Assembly: GCF_003711515.1 (NCBI RefSeq)
Contig: NW_021167086.1
Span: 440,330-504,329, forward strand
Reading direction: 5' to 3'
Length of the DNA stretch: 64,000 nt
From: Sodiomyces alkalinus F11
Taxonomy: Eukaryota > Ascomycota > Sordariomycetes > Glomerellales > Plectosphaerellaceae
The position numbers and the translations under genes were made by a program. Shown piece after piece: positions 8,524 through 20,192 of this stretch. The notes below the pieces were generated by a model. That model saw only the letters and a program-made list of their open reading frames with translations. It did not search any database and was not told where the DNA came from. Positions within the stretch are counted from its first letter, which is position 1, and each line of letters begins with the position of its first letter.

Positions 8524-10920
8524 TTAAATATGATGCTCGTCTCCAATCCCCCAGCTGCCCACAATGGCCATGGCCTTCTCGTCTCCCCTAGCGAGCCGCT
8601 CATCTTGCAGCGTATCGGACAGACACCGCCACGGATCCCGGCTACCACCCCATTTCAGGAGCTTCTCCTTCAGCCGCTCGCCGTTCGCCCGGTCAATGGC
8701 GCCACCCCCCGCACCGGCCTTGAAAACCACCCGCCAGACCCGCTCGGCCAGGACCCGGTCAAACAGGTAACTGTAGTACGTGCTCCCGTAGCCGTGCAAG
8801 TGGCCGAAGAAGCCCTGCCAGCACGTCTCGGGCGGGTCCGGGGGCATCTGGGCGTACCGCTTCTGCAGGCCGTGGTAGACCCTGGTCGAGTCGAAGGCCG
8901 CGCCGCCGACCTCGGGGGAATGGTACGCCTGGTCCAGCATGGCCAGGAGGATCTGGTTCTCCGTGTCGGCGCCCTCGAACCGCTTCGACAGGCGGATGCG
9001 TTCGGCCACCATCTCGTAGGGCAGCGGCTCGTCCGTCTCCCAGTGCCGCGCGAAGAGGCCCAGCACCGACGGGTCGGCGGCGAAGTGCTCCATCAGCGTC
9101 GAGGGGAGTTCGGCAAAGTCGGTGGCGCAGCGCGTGCCGGATACATTCTGCAGGGACGTCCGGGCCAGGATCGAGTGGATGGCGTGTCCCATCTCGTGGA
9201 AGAGTGTCTCGACCTGGTAGAAGGACAGCAGCGCCGGGGTCGAGCTCTTCCGGTCGTCGTGCTTGGGAAAGTCGCATACGAGTGCTATCGTAGGTAGCTG
9301 CTTCAGCACACTCCCCATTGTCGAGCTTTCCATGCCGTCGTTGGCAGCCTCCGCTGCCGATTCGAATCGTGGGCCGGCACCGTCCGTGTTGAGGTCGGCG
9401 GCGGCTTCTTCCACTTCGCTCGGGGAGATTTCGCGGGAACATCGCACGGTGAAATGCGCCGGGTTGGGCGACTTGTCCTCGCGGAAGAAGAGATCGCAGT
9501 ACAGCACAGCAATCAGGTCTCCCGTGTCGGTGACGACGTCGAGCCGTCGAACGTCCTCGTGCCATGTCTCCCCCGGCAGCGTCTCCCTGAGGATGAATCG
9601 AATGCCGTACAGGCGGTTGAATAGTCTAGAAAGCCCCTGCATGACGGTGCCGAGGGAGAAATAAGCGTGCAGATGATCCGGATGGCGAACCTGCATCCTC
9701 ATGTCCGACCGCACGGCATCCATGAGATAGTCCTTGTCCCATGCTTGGATTTCACTGGCTGAGCTGTCCAGTCTGGTTTGTTTAACACGAAGAAGATCGT
9801 CCATTTCCTGTCGGACGATGGGCATGTTATGCTCTTGCAAAGCGAGTAGGAACTGCATCACGGACGTCGGGTTCTTGGCCATCATCCTATCCTTCAGAGC
9901 TAGATGCGCATAGCTCTGGAATCCCGAAAGACCGGCCAACTCGGATCTGAGCTTCAACATGGTCTCCAGCTTCCGGATCGTAGAGCGCGAAGCCGTCCGC
10001 ATGGCGATGAAAACAGCTCTCCGAGTCTGCTCGTCCTTGACACTCCGCAGGCCAGCCTGGGCTTCCGGCCCAACCGAGGGAAGACGGACCCGACCTCTTG
10101 AGGTAAGCGCCCTCGCGATCCCCGGATACAAGCCGAAGAAGCTGGACGACGGCAAGACGACCTCTCTTTTCTCGGGTGCCATTTCTGAGACGAACCGCGA
10201 CCCGACCTCGCTGATCTGCTGCGAGAGTTCCACAAACCGATCCCTCTCCTTCTGCGGCAGGTTGACCGCCGACTTTGTGAAATCCAGCTTCAGAATCTCG
10301 GCGACCGCCTTTTCCTCCTCCGACCAAGCTGCGACCACATTCTCGTCCTGCATGGCTCTGCCCAGCTGATCGCTCAACCCCGTCATGGTGTTCAGTTGAT
10401 TCATGTATTGGTACACGAGGCCCCAGGCATCGGACGCTGCTTGCTGAAACCGGGGATCGGGATGGGTCATGCGCACAAAGTCCGAGAGGTCCAGGACGCG
10501 GCAGAGCAGGTCGCTCAGGCGATCGAGATCCTTGACAATCGCCCTGTACTCCTCCGTAGACGCGGCCGTGAGGACCTTGTCGACGATCACGGAGGCTTTC
10601 TCTAGACTGCGATTCGCGAAGACGAGGAAACCGTGCGGGCTGGTAAGGTATCGGTTCTTGAAGAGGCCGGCACTGGGCCGAGACTGGTTCGCCTTGAACG
10701 CTCTCGATGTACGAGAGGGCGAGTCGAAAAGCTCCCGCAGTATGGCATCATCTTGTTTCGTTCCAGGCGGGCCGCGATCAGCGGGATGGAAAGCCGAAGA
10801 CGTTTCCGAGGCAGCCGCAAGCCATCGCCGTTGGCCCTGTTGTGCAAGGCTGGATATCGAGTCGCGTGCGCATCTGCCACAGACCCAAAGGGCCCTGGCC
10901 CGCGTAGGCGATTGTAACAT
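8524..10920 (-). CDS. OCT1: Mitochondrial intermediate peptidase (M3 metallopeptidase)
   Basis: Intronless, 798 aa. OCT1 removes an N-terminal octapeptide from a subset of imported matrix proteins after cleavage by the general processing peptidase. The thermolysin-like zinc site HEMGHAIHS is present with H575, E576 and H579, followed by the downstream glutamate in FAELPS, and the length matches fungal orthologues. The open frame extends 19 codons upstream to a TTG, but the first real ATG is at 10920. It gives MLQSPTRARALWVCGRC, an Arg-rich, acid-free presequence that suits a matrix protein, so I chose that start. It is transcribed divergently from the MIC26 gene, with 427 bp between the two start codons. 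Confidence 0.95.
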   Translation of the reverse strand: MLQSPTRARALWVCGRCARDSISSLAQQGQRRWLAAASETSSAFHPADRGPPGTKQDDAILRELFDSPSRTSRAFKANQSRPSAGLFKNRYLTSPHGFLVFANRSLEKASVIVDKVLTAASTEEYRAIVKDLDRLSDLLCRVLDLSDFVRMTHPDPRFQQAASDAWGLVYQYMNQLNTMTGLSDQLGRAMQDENVVAAWSEEEKAVAEILKLDFTKSAVNLPQKERDRFVELSQQISEVGSRFVSEMAPEKREVVLPSSSFFGLYPGIARALTSRGRVRLPSVGPEAQAGLRSVKDEQTRRAVFIAMRTASRSTIRKLETMLKLRSELAGLSGFQSYAHLALKDRMMAKNPTSVMQFLLALQEHNMPIVRQEMDDLLRVKQTRLDSSASEIQAWDKDYLMDAVRSDMRMQVRHPDHLHAYFSLGTVMQGLSRLFNRLYGIRFILRETLPGETWHEDVRRLDVVTDTGDLIAVLYCDLFFREDKSPNPAHFTVRCSREISPSEVEEAAADLNTDGAGPRFESAAEAANDGMESSTMGSVLKQLPTIALVCDFPKHDDRKSSTPALLSFYQVETLFHEMGHAIHSILARTSLQNVSGTRCATDFAELPSTLMEHFAADPSVLGLFARHWETDEPLPYEMVAERIRLSKRFEGADTENQILLAMLDQAYHSPEVGGAAFDSTRVYHGLQKRYAQMPPDPPETCWQGFFGHLHGYGSTYYSYLFDRVLAERVWRVVFKAGAGGGAIDRANGERLKEKLLKWGGSRDPWRCLSDTLQDERLARGDEKAMAIVGSWGIGDEHHI

Positions 10921-11347
10921 TGGGGGGACGTTTGTCGTGCTAGATGCCCATAGTCTAGATAGAATGTGAGGATTCAAGAAACATCAGTAATTTTAATCCG
11001 AGGAGAAAATCGGCAAAGTCGCCCATTGAGAGAAAAAGTTGGTTAATTGGATGCGCCAGGAGTTGAAAGGCTGACCGTTTTGCGGCGTACCTACGTTACT
11101 TTTTCGCTTGGATGTAATTAACTACGTAAGGTACGGTACCATACGCCGGTCCGTTTGAACCGGAAATAGCCGGGCTAGGAATATTACCTAAGCTTCACTC
11201 GGGCCGGGTCGGAGAAGTGGATGGACCGAAGGTACCTTCATACATGTACTGCTTCCAAGGTCTTGTGCTTCGATTTCGTGACGTCCAAAATATTGCCGAT
11301 ATACCACGCCCAGCTCCAAGTACCTCAGTCGACCCATTGAGCGGACC
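10921..11347. promoter_or_regulatory. Shared divergent promoter region, OCT1 and MIC26
   Basis: The 427-bp gap separates two start codons pointing away from each other, both of mitochondrial genes. GTAAGGTACGGTACC-like words occur around 11126-11140. No single transcription-factor site is certain. Confidence 0.5.
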
Positions 11348-12208
11348 ATGGCTGCAAGAGTGCTGCTCCAACGGGTGAGAATCTATTAGACATACGAATG
11401 CTTTTACAATTGAACCATTCTAACCGCCATCTTCTAGCGCGCTGTGGCGACCCTGATGTTGGGAGGTGTCGCTCTGACCCCAACCGCCCTCTTCGCCGAA
11501 TCGCCAGACGCAGCCCGTCACCGAAGGAAGCCCATCTACGACGACTTTGACATCACAGCGACCAAGGCTCTCCCCCCGCCTTCCGCCGCTACCGAGGAGC
11601 CCGCCGCGCCGTCCTCCTCCGTCGTCAGCACCCCCCTCCCAGTTACTATTACTCAAGACCGAGACCACCGAGAACCTCACCAACCCCACGGCCCGAGCCC
11701 GACCGACAGGCTAGCCGTCCAGATCGGCAAGGCCCGCCTCTTCCTCTACCGCCACGCCCTCCGCGCCGAAGACGCCGTCAACCGCACCATGGACCGCGCC
11801 TTCCACCTCGAGCAGTCCTTCACCAACACCATCGCCTCGCTCGCCCCGCCGCGGGAGAGCGGCGAGAAGCTCATGCCGGGGACCATCTACGTGCTCGTCG
11901 CCGCCATGGCCGGCAGCATCATCACCCGCCGGAGCAACATCCTGCTGCGCGCCACCGCCCCCGTCGCCCTCGGCGTCGGTACCGGGTGGACCGTCCTGCC
12001 CATCACCATGGGCAACGTCGGCGACCTGGCGTGGAAGTACGAGCAGCGGTTCCCCGTCGTGGCGGAGAACCACATCAAGATGCGGGAGGGCATCGAGAGG
12101 GGTATCAGCTTCGCCAAGGTGCACAGCGAGCTGGGCGTGCGGTATGTGGATGAGAAGGTCACGGATGCACGGGAAACCGTCGAGTCCTGGGTGAAGAAGG
12201 GCAAATAA
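11348..12208 (+). CDS. MIC26: MICOS subunit Mic26/Mic27 (apolipoprotein O family)
   Basis: Model join(11348..11374,11438..12208), 265 aa. MICOS subunits of this family sit in the mitochondrial inner membrane and shape crista junctions. Exon 1 encodes only MAARVLLQR. Exon 2 continues in phase 0 with RAVATLMLGGVAL, an Arg-flanked hydrophobic start typical of a presequence or anchor. The family core is a hydrophobic stretch around residues 155-200 with small-residue spacing (MAGSIITRRSNILLR, ALGVGTGWTVLP), followed by an amphipathic C-terminus. The region between (about 30-85) is Pro/Ala/Ser-rich linker. The intron (63 nt) has donor GTGAGA, branch CTAAC and acceptor TAG. Mic26 and Mic27 cannot be separated by sequence alone in fungi. 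Confidence 0.82.
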
Positions 12209-12480
12209 AAAAGTGTGTTCATTGAAGACACTGTACCATTAGATTTCGATAGATTCAGAAAACATATGTCTTCTTTGTTGTTACATTTCGCTGGGAACAT
12301 TAAATGCCAGTGGGAAGTCCCGCAAAATATTCGTCCCATAACGATGCATCTGTCCCTTCGTCTATAAACCACGGGTAGACTCAGTGCCATTACCCTCCCT
12401 CCGAAACGCCCGAAAATGCCTATTTCTCTTCACTCGCAGCCATATGACTTGGGGGTGGGGTTTCTTGATGCTTCCCCTTC

Positions 12481-14186
<1,706 letters not shown>

Positions 14187-16009
14187 ATGGCGACGATACC
14201 TCCACCTCCCTCGAAGCGGCAGAAGAGGGAGACATTAGCCCTCACACAAACTCAGCAAGATGCGACAGCCAAATTCGCTTCCGCAGATGCTGGTTCCTTC
14301 AAGGCTCGGTTCGTCGACAGCGAAGGAAACGAGACCGACGCAGTTGAGATACCACTCGCCGATGCTTCCGAGAAGAACGTCTCTCTCCTATACAACACAC
14401 TTCTTGTATGATCTTCCGCCATCGCAAGGGGAAAAATTGATGGCCAACTAAGATGAGCACAATATAGGGCCGTGACCGGGAAGAGTTCATCCCCTACCGC
14501 TTCCACATCCAAAACGCCCAGGGGGATGTCGTCCAGTACCCGTCCAACCTCTTGGAATATTTCCAAAAGAACGACATCAGTCCGAACGAAATCACCATCA
14601 CCCTAGTAGCCGAGCCGCAGGCCGTCTTCCGAGTCCAGGCAGTATCCAGGCTCGCGCATCGGATCCCCGGCCATGGCCAACCGATCCTCACCTCCCAGTT
14701 CTCCCCGAAGACGAGTAGTCGCTTTGCCACCGGTAGCGGCGATTGCACGGCCAGGATATGGGACGCAGACACAGGGACGCCAAAGTTCACCCTCAAGGGA
14801 CACGCGGGCTGGGTCCTCGACGTGAGGTGGAGTCCGGACGGCGAGCTGCTGGCCACCTGCAGCATGGACAAGACGCTGAGGATCTGGGACCCCGAGACGG
14901 GAACCCTGTTAAATCACGAATTGCGGGGCCACAAGGACGCCGTGCTGCAGGCGGCTTGGGAACCCTACCACCTCCGGGAGAACGGCCAACGACTGATCGT
15001 CAGTGCGAGCAGGGACGCGACGGCGAGAGTATGGAATGTCGGGACTGGACGTACGGAACACGTGCTCAGTGGGCACAAGAGCAGTGTAACTTGCGTGAAA
15101 TGGGGAGCGGGTGGTGAGAATGGCACAGGTCTGATCTACACGGGGTCGCATGACAAAAACGTTCGAGTGTGGAACGCCTCGGCAGGCACGCTGGTGCATG
15201 AACTGTGGGTGCCCAGGCTCCTCTTGTCATCCTTGAGAGTGGTTTGCTGTACCGGATGCTGACCTATACTGTTTCAGGGCCGGCCACAAGCATTGGGTCA
15301 ACCATATCGCACTATCGAGCGACTTTGCGCTCCGAACCGGCTATTTCGACCACACGAATGACATTCCCAGCTCTGATGCCGACAAGAAAGCCAAGGCGAA
15401 GGCACGGTTTGAGGCCTCCGGCAAAACGGAGCGACTGGTGTCCGCGAGCGATGACCTGACCATGATACTGTGGGATCCCGCGAACGCCGGAAAGAAGCCG
15501 GTGGCACGCCTACATGGCCACCAGAAGGCGGTTAATCATGTCGCTTTTTCGCCGGACGGGACGGTCATTGCCAGCACCGGTTGGGACAACCATACCCGTA
15601 TATGGAACGCAAGGTACTTATAGGCATTTCTGTTCTTCATTCTTGGGCGTACACTATGTCTATCACTGAATCCAGCCGCTTAATTTGAATTAGGGATGGG
15701 TCCTTTATTCGCAAACTCCTGGGGCGTAAGTTTTCCTTTCCCGATTTGTATCAACTTCTCGGGACAATTTTTTTGACCCTCTTTCTAGATGTTGCGCCGG
15801 TCTTCCAGTGTGCCTTTTCGGCCGACTCGAGGCTTCTCGTCACGGCGTCACGCGACACCACGTTGAAGGTCTGGAATGTTCGAGGGGGGAAACTCGCGCG
15901 GGACCTGCCGGGGCATGAGGACGAGGTCTACACCGTGGATTGGGCGCCGAGTGCCAATAATGTCTGTAGCGGAGGGAAGGACAAGGCGGTCAGGCTTTGG
16001 CGGAACTGA
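14187..16009 (+). CDS. RSA4: Notchless/Rsa4, WD40 ribosome assembly factor
   Basis: Model join(14187..14405,14468..15204,15278..15613,15694..15725,15789..16009), 514 aa. Rsa4 docks the AAA+ remodeller Rea1/Midasin onto pre-60S particles through its N-terminal NLE/UBL-like domain, here about residues 25-110 (FKARFVDSEGNE, VPYR-type and LLEYF motifs). Eight WD40 repeats follow, with clear ARIWDADTG, LRIWDPETG, ARVWNVGTG, VRVWNASAG, ILWDPANAG, TRIWNAR, LKVWNVRGG and VRLWRN ends. All four introns are 61-80 nt with canonical GT/AG borders, and every join keeps a WD blade in frame. Exon 4 is only 32 nt (DGSFIRKLLG). The chosen start, MATIPPPPSKRQKR, has a good AAAATGG context and begins with a basic, nuclear-signal-like segment. 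An in-frame ATG is lacking immediately upstream. Confidence 0.95.
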
Positions 16010-16471
16010 TAGAGCGGTTTGAAATCTTGGCTGATGCGCTATCTGCAGTCATCTTTGGCTGACGAAGCAGGCTGAGTTGCACGGACTGTGATAGAGCTTT
16101 TCCCAACCGGAGTTGGAGTGTGCACTTGGTTTTCTCTGTTCAATATAGCAAAGACAGCGTCTCGTATGCTTCACCTAGCTTCAACTTTGACCACCTCCCA
16201 GTACCACTTGACGTCTAGGTCTTATTCCTTTCGCACGTGGAGATGATGTTAGTAGCTGCGTATGTAATCCTTCCTTAGCCAATAAAGCCCTAAATATTCT
16301 GGTGATGAGCTGACGGGGATTGTTATGAAAGTATAGCAAGCGGACGGTCTGGATTAGTAGATGTCCTTAACACCACACCCGTGCTTACATCTGACACCAC
16401 ATAGCGACGGACATCACAAACAAAACAAACAAAAAGAAAAATAAGCCAGGGAAGAAAAAGAATAATCGCAT
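16010..16471. other. Intergenic between RSA4 and tRNA-Leu
   Basis: This is the 3' flank of RSA4. An A-rich stretch next to the tRNA at 16415-16465 reads as a T-rich tract downstream of the tRNA on its own strand, suiting Pol III termination. No gene seen. Confidence 0.5.
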
Positions 16472-16588
16472 GACGGGAGCGCGATTCGAACGCACGCCTC
16501 TTTCGAGAACAGTGAACAACTTGCACTATGGCAAGAAAGGGTATGAGACCTTGAAACTGTCGCCTTAGACCAACTCGGCCATCCCGCC
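16472..16588 (-). tRNA. tRNA-Leu(CAA) with an anticodon-loop intron
   Basis: Read on the minus strand, the acceptor stem is GGCGGGA paired with TCCCGTC (one G-U). The D-arm is GGCCGAGTTGGTCTAAGGC, characteristic of Leu. The anticodon stem is ACAGT/ACTGT with loop TTCAAG, giving anticodon CAA. The T-arm is GTGCGTTCGAATCGCGC. A class II variable arm (TCTCGAAAGAG region) is present. The two halves of the anticodon stem are separated by an insertion of roughly 33 nt directly 3' of the anticodon, the canonical place for an SEN-spliced intron; tRNA-Leu(CAA) carries one in many eukaryotes. CCA is not encoded. An oligo-T tract follows downstream on the same strand. Confidence 0.92.
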
Positions 16589-17226
16589 TCGAATGAAAAG
16601 AGAAAAGGTTCTACGGGGTTTTTATGGCCAAGCTAAGGGCCGTGATCGAGCAGTGTAAGTCCGAATCGACATCCCGCCGCTGCCGAAAATACGGACCACG
16701 GCCGAGCCAATCATAAGTGGTGTGTGAGGGCAGGTATTTTTGTGCATCACCCCGTCCATTTCACTATGTCTGTACAGTCGAAGTACTTGTGTCTATGGTA
16801 GTCCGACGGACGAATTTCAGCTCGGCAGGTGACGGAAACGTGAGTTTTCTCCCGAATTCTCCCGAATTCTCCCTTCTTCCATGTCCGCCAAAAAATCGTC
16901 GAGTTTGTCGATCTCGCACCAAGCAAAAAGAACAAAAACACGCCGAGTACGTATACTCCGTACAGTTTCCAGTTTGTTAGTTTGACCATTATCAATTGTG
17001 AGGCTGCAATTGTACTGGCTAGCCCCGCTATTATTTATTTTGCTGCTTCAGCAGTCGGTTCCCAATTCCCTGATTTTGGCCCAGGAAGCGGTTACCGATT
17101 TCTCTTCCGAGGCTCGGATAGCCGGACCCCCTCCCTTCACTGCCTACCCAGGTCTTAAATACCTAGGGCTGCACTTGGCTGAGTCTAGGGTTGGTTACTA
17201 ACAATACGAACGACCTGAACTACCTT
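16589..17226. other. Region upstream of IPP1
   Basis: It contains the direct duplication CCCGAATTCT (about 16851-16871). The probable distal promoter of IPP1 lies in the right half. No independent gene is evident. Confidence 0.45.
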
Positions 17227-17616
17227 ATGTTGCGAACGCGAGCGTTCCACGCGATACAGAGGGTCCTGACACCTGCCAGTAGAGTGGCGCCTCCTGTACC
17301 TGTACGTCTCCGACTCAACAACAACCACCCGGTTTTCACACAGAAGGCGGCCCCGGAACGGGCCAATCACTCCGCAACCCTGGCGGCACGCAACCAGTTA
17401 GGGACCGGGCCCTCAAACTGCCCTGCCCCTGCCCCTCCCCCTCCTTCTTCCCCAGCTCTGCTTGCATCATCGCAAAGACTTTCCTCCACCCGAGCGAATA
17501 ATTTACATATTTCTTCTACTCCGTCCCAACGTACAGCTCAGATCACTCGCCATCTTTCTACAGCATCCCCTTCGTCGTCTTATTTCCCATCACATTACTC
17601 CTCCCAAGCATCAACC
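17227..17616 (+). CDS. Optional N-terminal extension of IPP1 (candidate mitochondrial presequence)
   Basis: In frame with, and directly upstream of, the IPP1 ATG is a stop-free stretch that starts [19 protein letters not shown]. Over 130 codons it has about twelve Arg and one Lys against a single Glu and no Asp, is rich in Ser, Ala and Pro, and ends with [10 protein letters not shown], which resembles a processing-peptidase cleavage site. These traits fit a long matrix-targeting presequence. Alternatively, this is a pyrimidine-rich 5' leader whose openness is accidental. The evidence is compositional only. Confidence 0.5.
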
Positions 17617-18852
17617 ATGGCATCTCCTTATACCCTCCGTAAGGTCGGTGCTCCCTACACCCTGGAGCACCGCGTCTACATCGAGCAGGATGGCGTCCCC
17701 GTCTCGCCCTTCCACGACATTCCCCTCTACGCCAACAAGGAGCAGACCATCCTCAACATGGTCGTTGAGATCCCCCGCTGGACCAATGCTAAGCTCGAGG
17801 TAGGCACTGACGTCTCGTTTTTACGCGGCCTCCTTCTTTTTTTCCTTTTTTTCCCCCCTTTCTTTACCCCGCCACCGTCCGTCACTTTAAGGCCCTGAAT
17901 TCATCCCGATCAGTGGCCCATATACGCATATCTGCGCCCAAAAAGAACTCAATTGACTAACCTGACTCTGTAGATCTCCAAAGACGAGCTCCTCAACCCC
18001 ATCAAGCAGGATATCAAGAAGGGCAAGCTCCGATTTGTCCGCAACTGCTTCCCTCACAAGGGTTACCTCTGGAACTACGGCGCCTTCCCTCAGGTATGTA
18101 TCCCCCCCCCCCCCCCCCCAAGCAGAAGGAAGGGGCAGGGACTGACATGCAGTTGTTAGACCTGGGAGGACCCTAACGTTATCCACCCCGAGACCAAGGC
18201 CAAGGGTGACAACGACCCCATCGACGTCTGCGAGATCGGCGAGCTCGTAGGTTACACTGGCCAGGTCAAGCAGGTCAAGGTTCTTGGCGTCATGGCCCTT
18301 CTTGACGAGGAGGAGACCGACTGGAAGGTCATCGTCATCGACATCAACGACCCCCTGGCTCCCAAGCTTAACGATATTGAGGATGTCGAGCGTCACCTCC
18401 CTGGCCTCCTGCGTGCCACCAATGAGTGGTTCCGCATCTACAAGATTCCCGATGGCAAGCCCGAGAACCAGTTCGCTTTCACCGGCGAGTGCAAGAACAA
18501 GAAGTATGGCTTCGTTCATTTACATGTACAAACTAATTACTTTGCTAACACTTTGCCGTCAAGGTACGCCATGGACGTCGTCCATGAGGCCGCCGAGGCC
18601 TGGGAGAGACTGATCACCGGCAAGACCCAGCCCGGTGGCATCTCAACGTGAGTAGTCGCCCTATGGTTCTGACATGGTTTTTGCAGCGTAGCACTAACTC
18701 TGTTATCTAGCACCAACCTGACGGTTGGCGAGTCCCAGAGCCGCGTCTCCCCTGACCAGCTCCCGCCCCTGCCCCCCAACGAGGACCTGCCCGCTGAGAA
18801 GATAGACTCTTCTATTGACAAGTGGTTCTTCATCAGCGGCGCGGCCAACTAG
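17617..18852 (+). CDS. IPP1: Inorganic pyrophosphatase (family I)
   Basis: Model join(17617..17799,17974..18093,18160..18503,18564..18647,18711..18852), 290 aa for the cytosolic form. It hydrolyses PPi to two phosphates and so drives biosynthetic reactions. Family I landmarks are all present: the EIPRWTNAK opening, [16 protein letters not shown], the [13 protein letters not shown] segment, the metal-binding signature around [12 protein letters not shown] (D residues), and [18 protein letters not shown]. The C-terminus [17 protein letters not shown] is typical of fungal enzymes. Four introns were placed by canonical borders; intron 2 begins GTATGT and then has a C18 run (18102-18119). The ATG at 17617 (ACCATGG context) matches the usual cytosolic start. 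The reading frame, however, stays open upstream to another ATG at 17227 that adds 130 Arg-rich residues (see separate entry). Confidence 0.96.
18102..18119. repeat. C18 homopolymer in IPP1 intron 2
   Basis: Eighteen consecutive C residues begin eight bases after the 5' splice site of IPP1 intron 2. Confidence 0.95.
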
Positions 18853-19414
18853 GAGAAGTTTATGGGAGGGTTGAATTTGGGGCACGTTTCTCCTGCTCGA
18901 CAGCCCACTCCTCCTCCTCCTCCTCGGGTGACGATCCATTACGAGCCACAGGAGGAGAGTTTGGCAAGCGGGGCACGGCGACGCAATCCGAAGGAGTTTT
19001 AGTCGAATCTCCGTGGGAAATTTGCCAGTCGCGGCAAAGACGGCAATTCCGGGGCCAAATAATTGCGTAGTTGGCAGGTCTAAAGAAAGGGTCGAAAAGT
19101 CTCCAGGATAAACATTTTTTTGTGTCTCCCCAGTTTCCCCGTCTGCCATGGCAGCGAATGGACTCTTCCCATCGTCGCGGAGTCCTGAGACTACGTCCAG
19201 TATATGTATCGTTGTGTAAGGTAGCGTGCCCTGAAGGGTCAATTGGCAGTTTTGGTACACATACAAGCTGCTTGTATGGTACTGGCTACAAACCACCCCC
19301 AATATGGGTTATAATTGTTACCCCCTTAACCCAAACGCCGCTTCATGCTTGATCATGCCGGAGATAATAGTACAAGTGTGTGGTATTCTCGAACAAGCCC
19401 TTTGTCTAGCTTCT
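18853..19414. other. Convergent intergenic region, IPP1 and mL53
   Basis: These are the 3' flanks of two convergent genes, with a CTCCTCCT run near 18907-18925 and no supported feature. Confidence 0.5.
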
Positions 19415-19792
19415 TTAACCGTCCGTCAAGTCGGCCTGCTTCTGCAGACCCCGCGAATGCCGGTCGACCTCCTCAATAAGTCCCTTGATTCCCATCTTGT
19501 CGCAGTCGAGCGTCATCTCCTTGCCGTCCTCTGCGCGCGAGAGAAGCCAGTTAGCGACTCGAGAACTTTCCAAAGAGCAAAACGCAAGCAGAGGTTAGCT
19601 GTACGACGTACTGAACTTGACATAGAGAGACGGCGTCTCCTTGGACGTCCTCGGTAGGAGGTCGGTGTTTATTACCAAGCCGTTTGCGCGCGCGTTGGGT
19701 GGGAGGAAGGAGAGGAAGAGGCGGGCGGACCGGGCGCTGGGGGAGAAAGGGTTGAAGCGGGTCCGGATCTCGGTCATGAATTTGATGATCAT
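19415..19792 (-). CDS. MRPL44: Mitochondrial large ribosomal subunit protein mL53
   Basis: Model complement(join(19415..19530,19612..19792)), 98 aa. This is a thioredoxin-like mitoribosomal protein of the large subunit. The diagnostic segment RFNPFSPSARSARLFLSFLPPNARANG is visible in exon 1 (residues about 12-38). Exon 2 continues DGKEMTLDCDKMGIKGLIEEVDRHSR to the stop. The 81-nt intron (donor GTACGT, acceptor CAG) splits a Lys codon (A|AG). A branch-like CTAAC lies at both ends of the intron. Length agrees with fungal orthologues (90-100 aa). Its start codon is 400 bp from that of SEC20, transcribed the other way. Confidence 0.92.
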
Positions 19793-20192
19793 TGTGGGAT
19801 GAGGGGCGCGGTTGGGCGCGACGGCTGCCTCGGCGGTTTGGTTGGGTTTTGTTGGATTGTGTTCGGGACGGGCAGAGAGACGTGAAGCTTAGAAGTTAGA
19901 TCTTCTCTCCGTACATGCAAGGCGGCTTCCGAATGAGGCTAAGCCCCGGAGCTAGAGTCTAGATAATTGGGTGTGGCTTGATGCGGCGGTGGTGGCTCAA
20001 ACGGGTACGTACCGGTATTCAAACACAGATGTCATGTCACTCGTACGGGTACGGGTACGTACCACTCCAGATTGGTATCCCGGCAGGGGCGGCCAGCTGG
20101 CTCTCTTTCACCGAGAACAGTGACACAACAAACCCATTCTCGCCATCCAAGACTAAGGTACTTGGATAACCGAAAGAAAAGGAAGAAGAAAG
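19793..20192. promoter_or_regulatory. Shared divergent promoter region, mL53 and SEC20
   Basis: The 400-bp gap lies between two divergent start codons. It contains CGTACGGGTACGGGTACGTACC (about 20042-20062), a partly tandem GGGTAC motif. No transcription factor can be assigned. Confidence 0.45.

Noticed and set aside
10921..10977. Longer OCT1 start giving 19 extra residues
   Set aside because: The upstream codon is TTG, not ATG; the first ATG at 10920 yields a better presequence.
17887..18519. 210-aa minus-strand frame opposite IPP1
   Set aside because: Crosses IPP1 introns and exons without splice logic; an antisense shadow.
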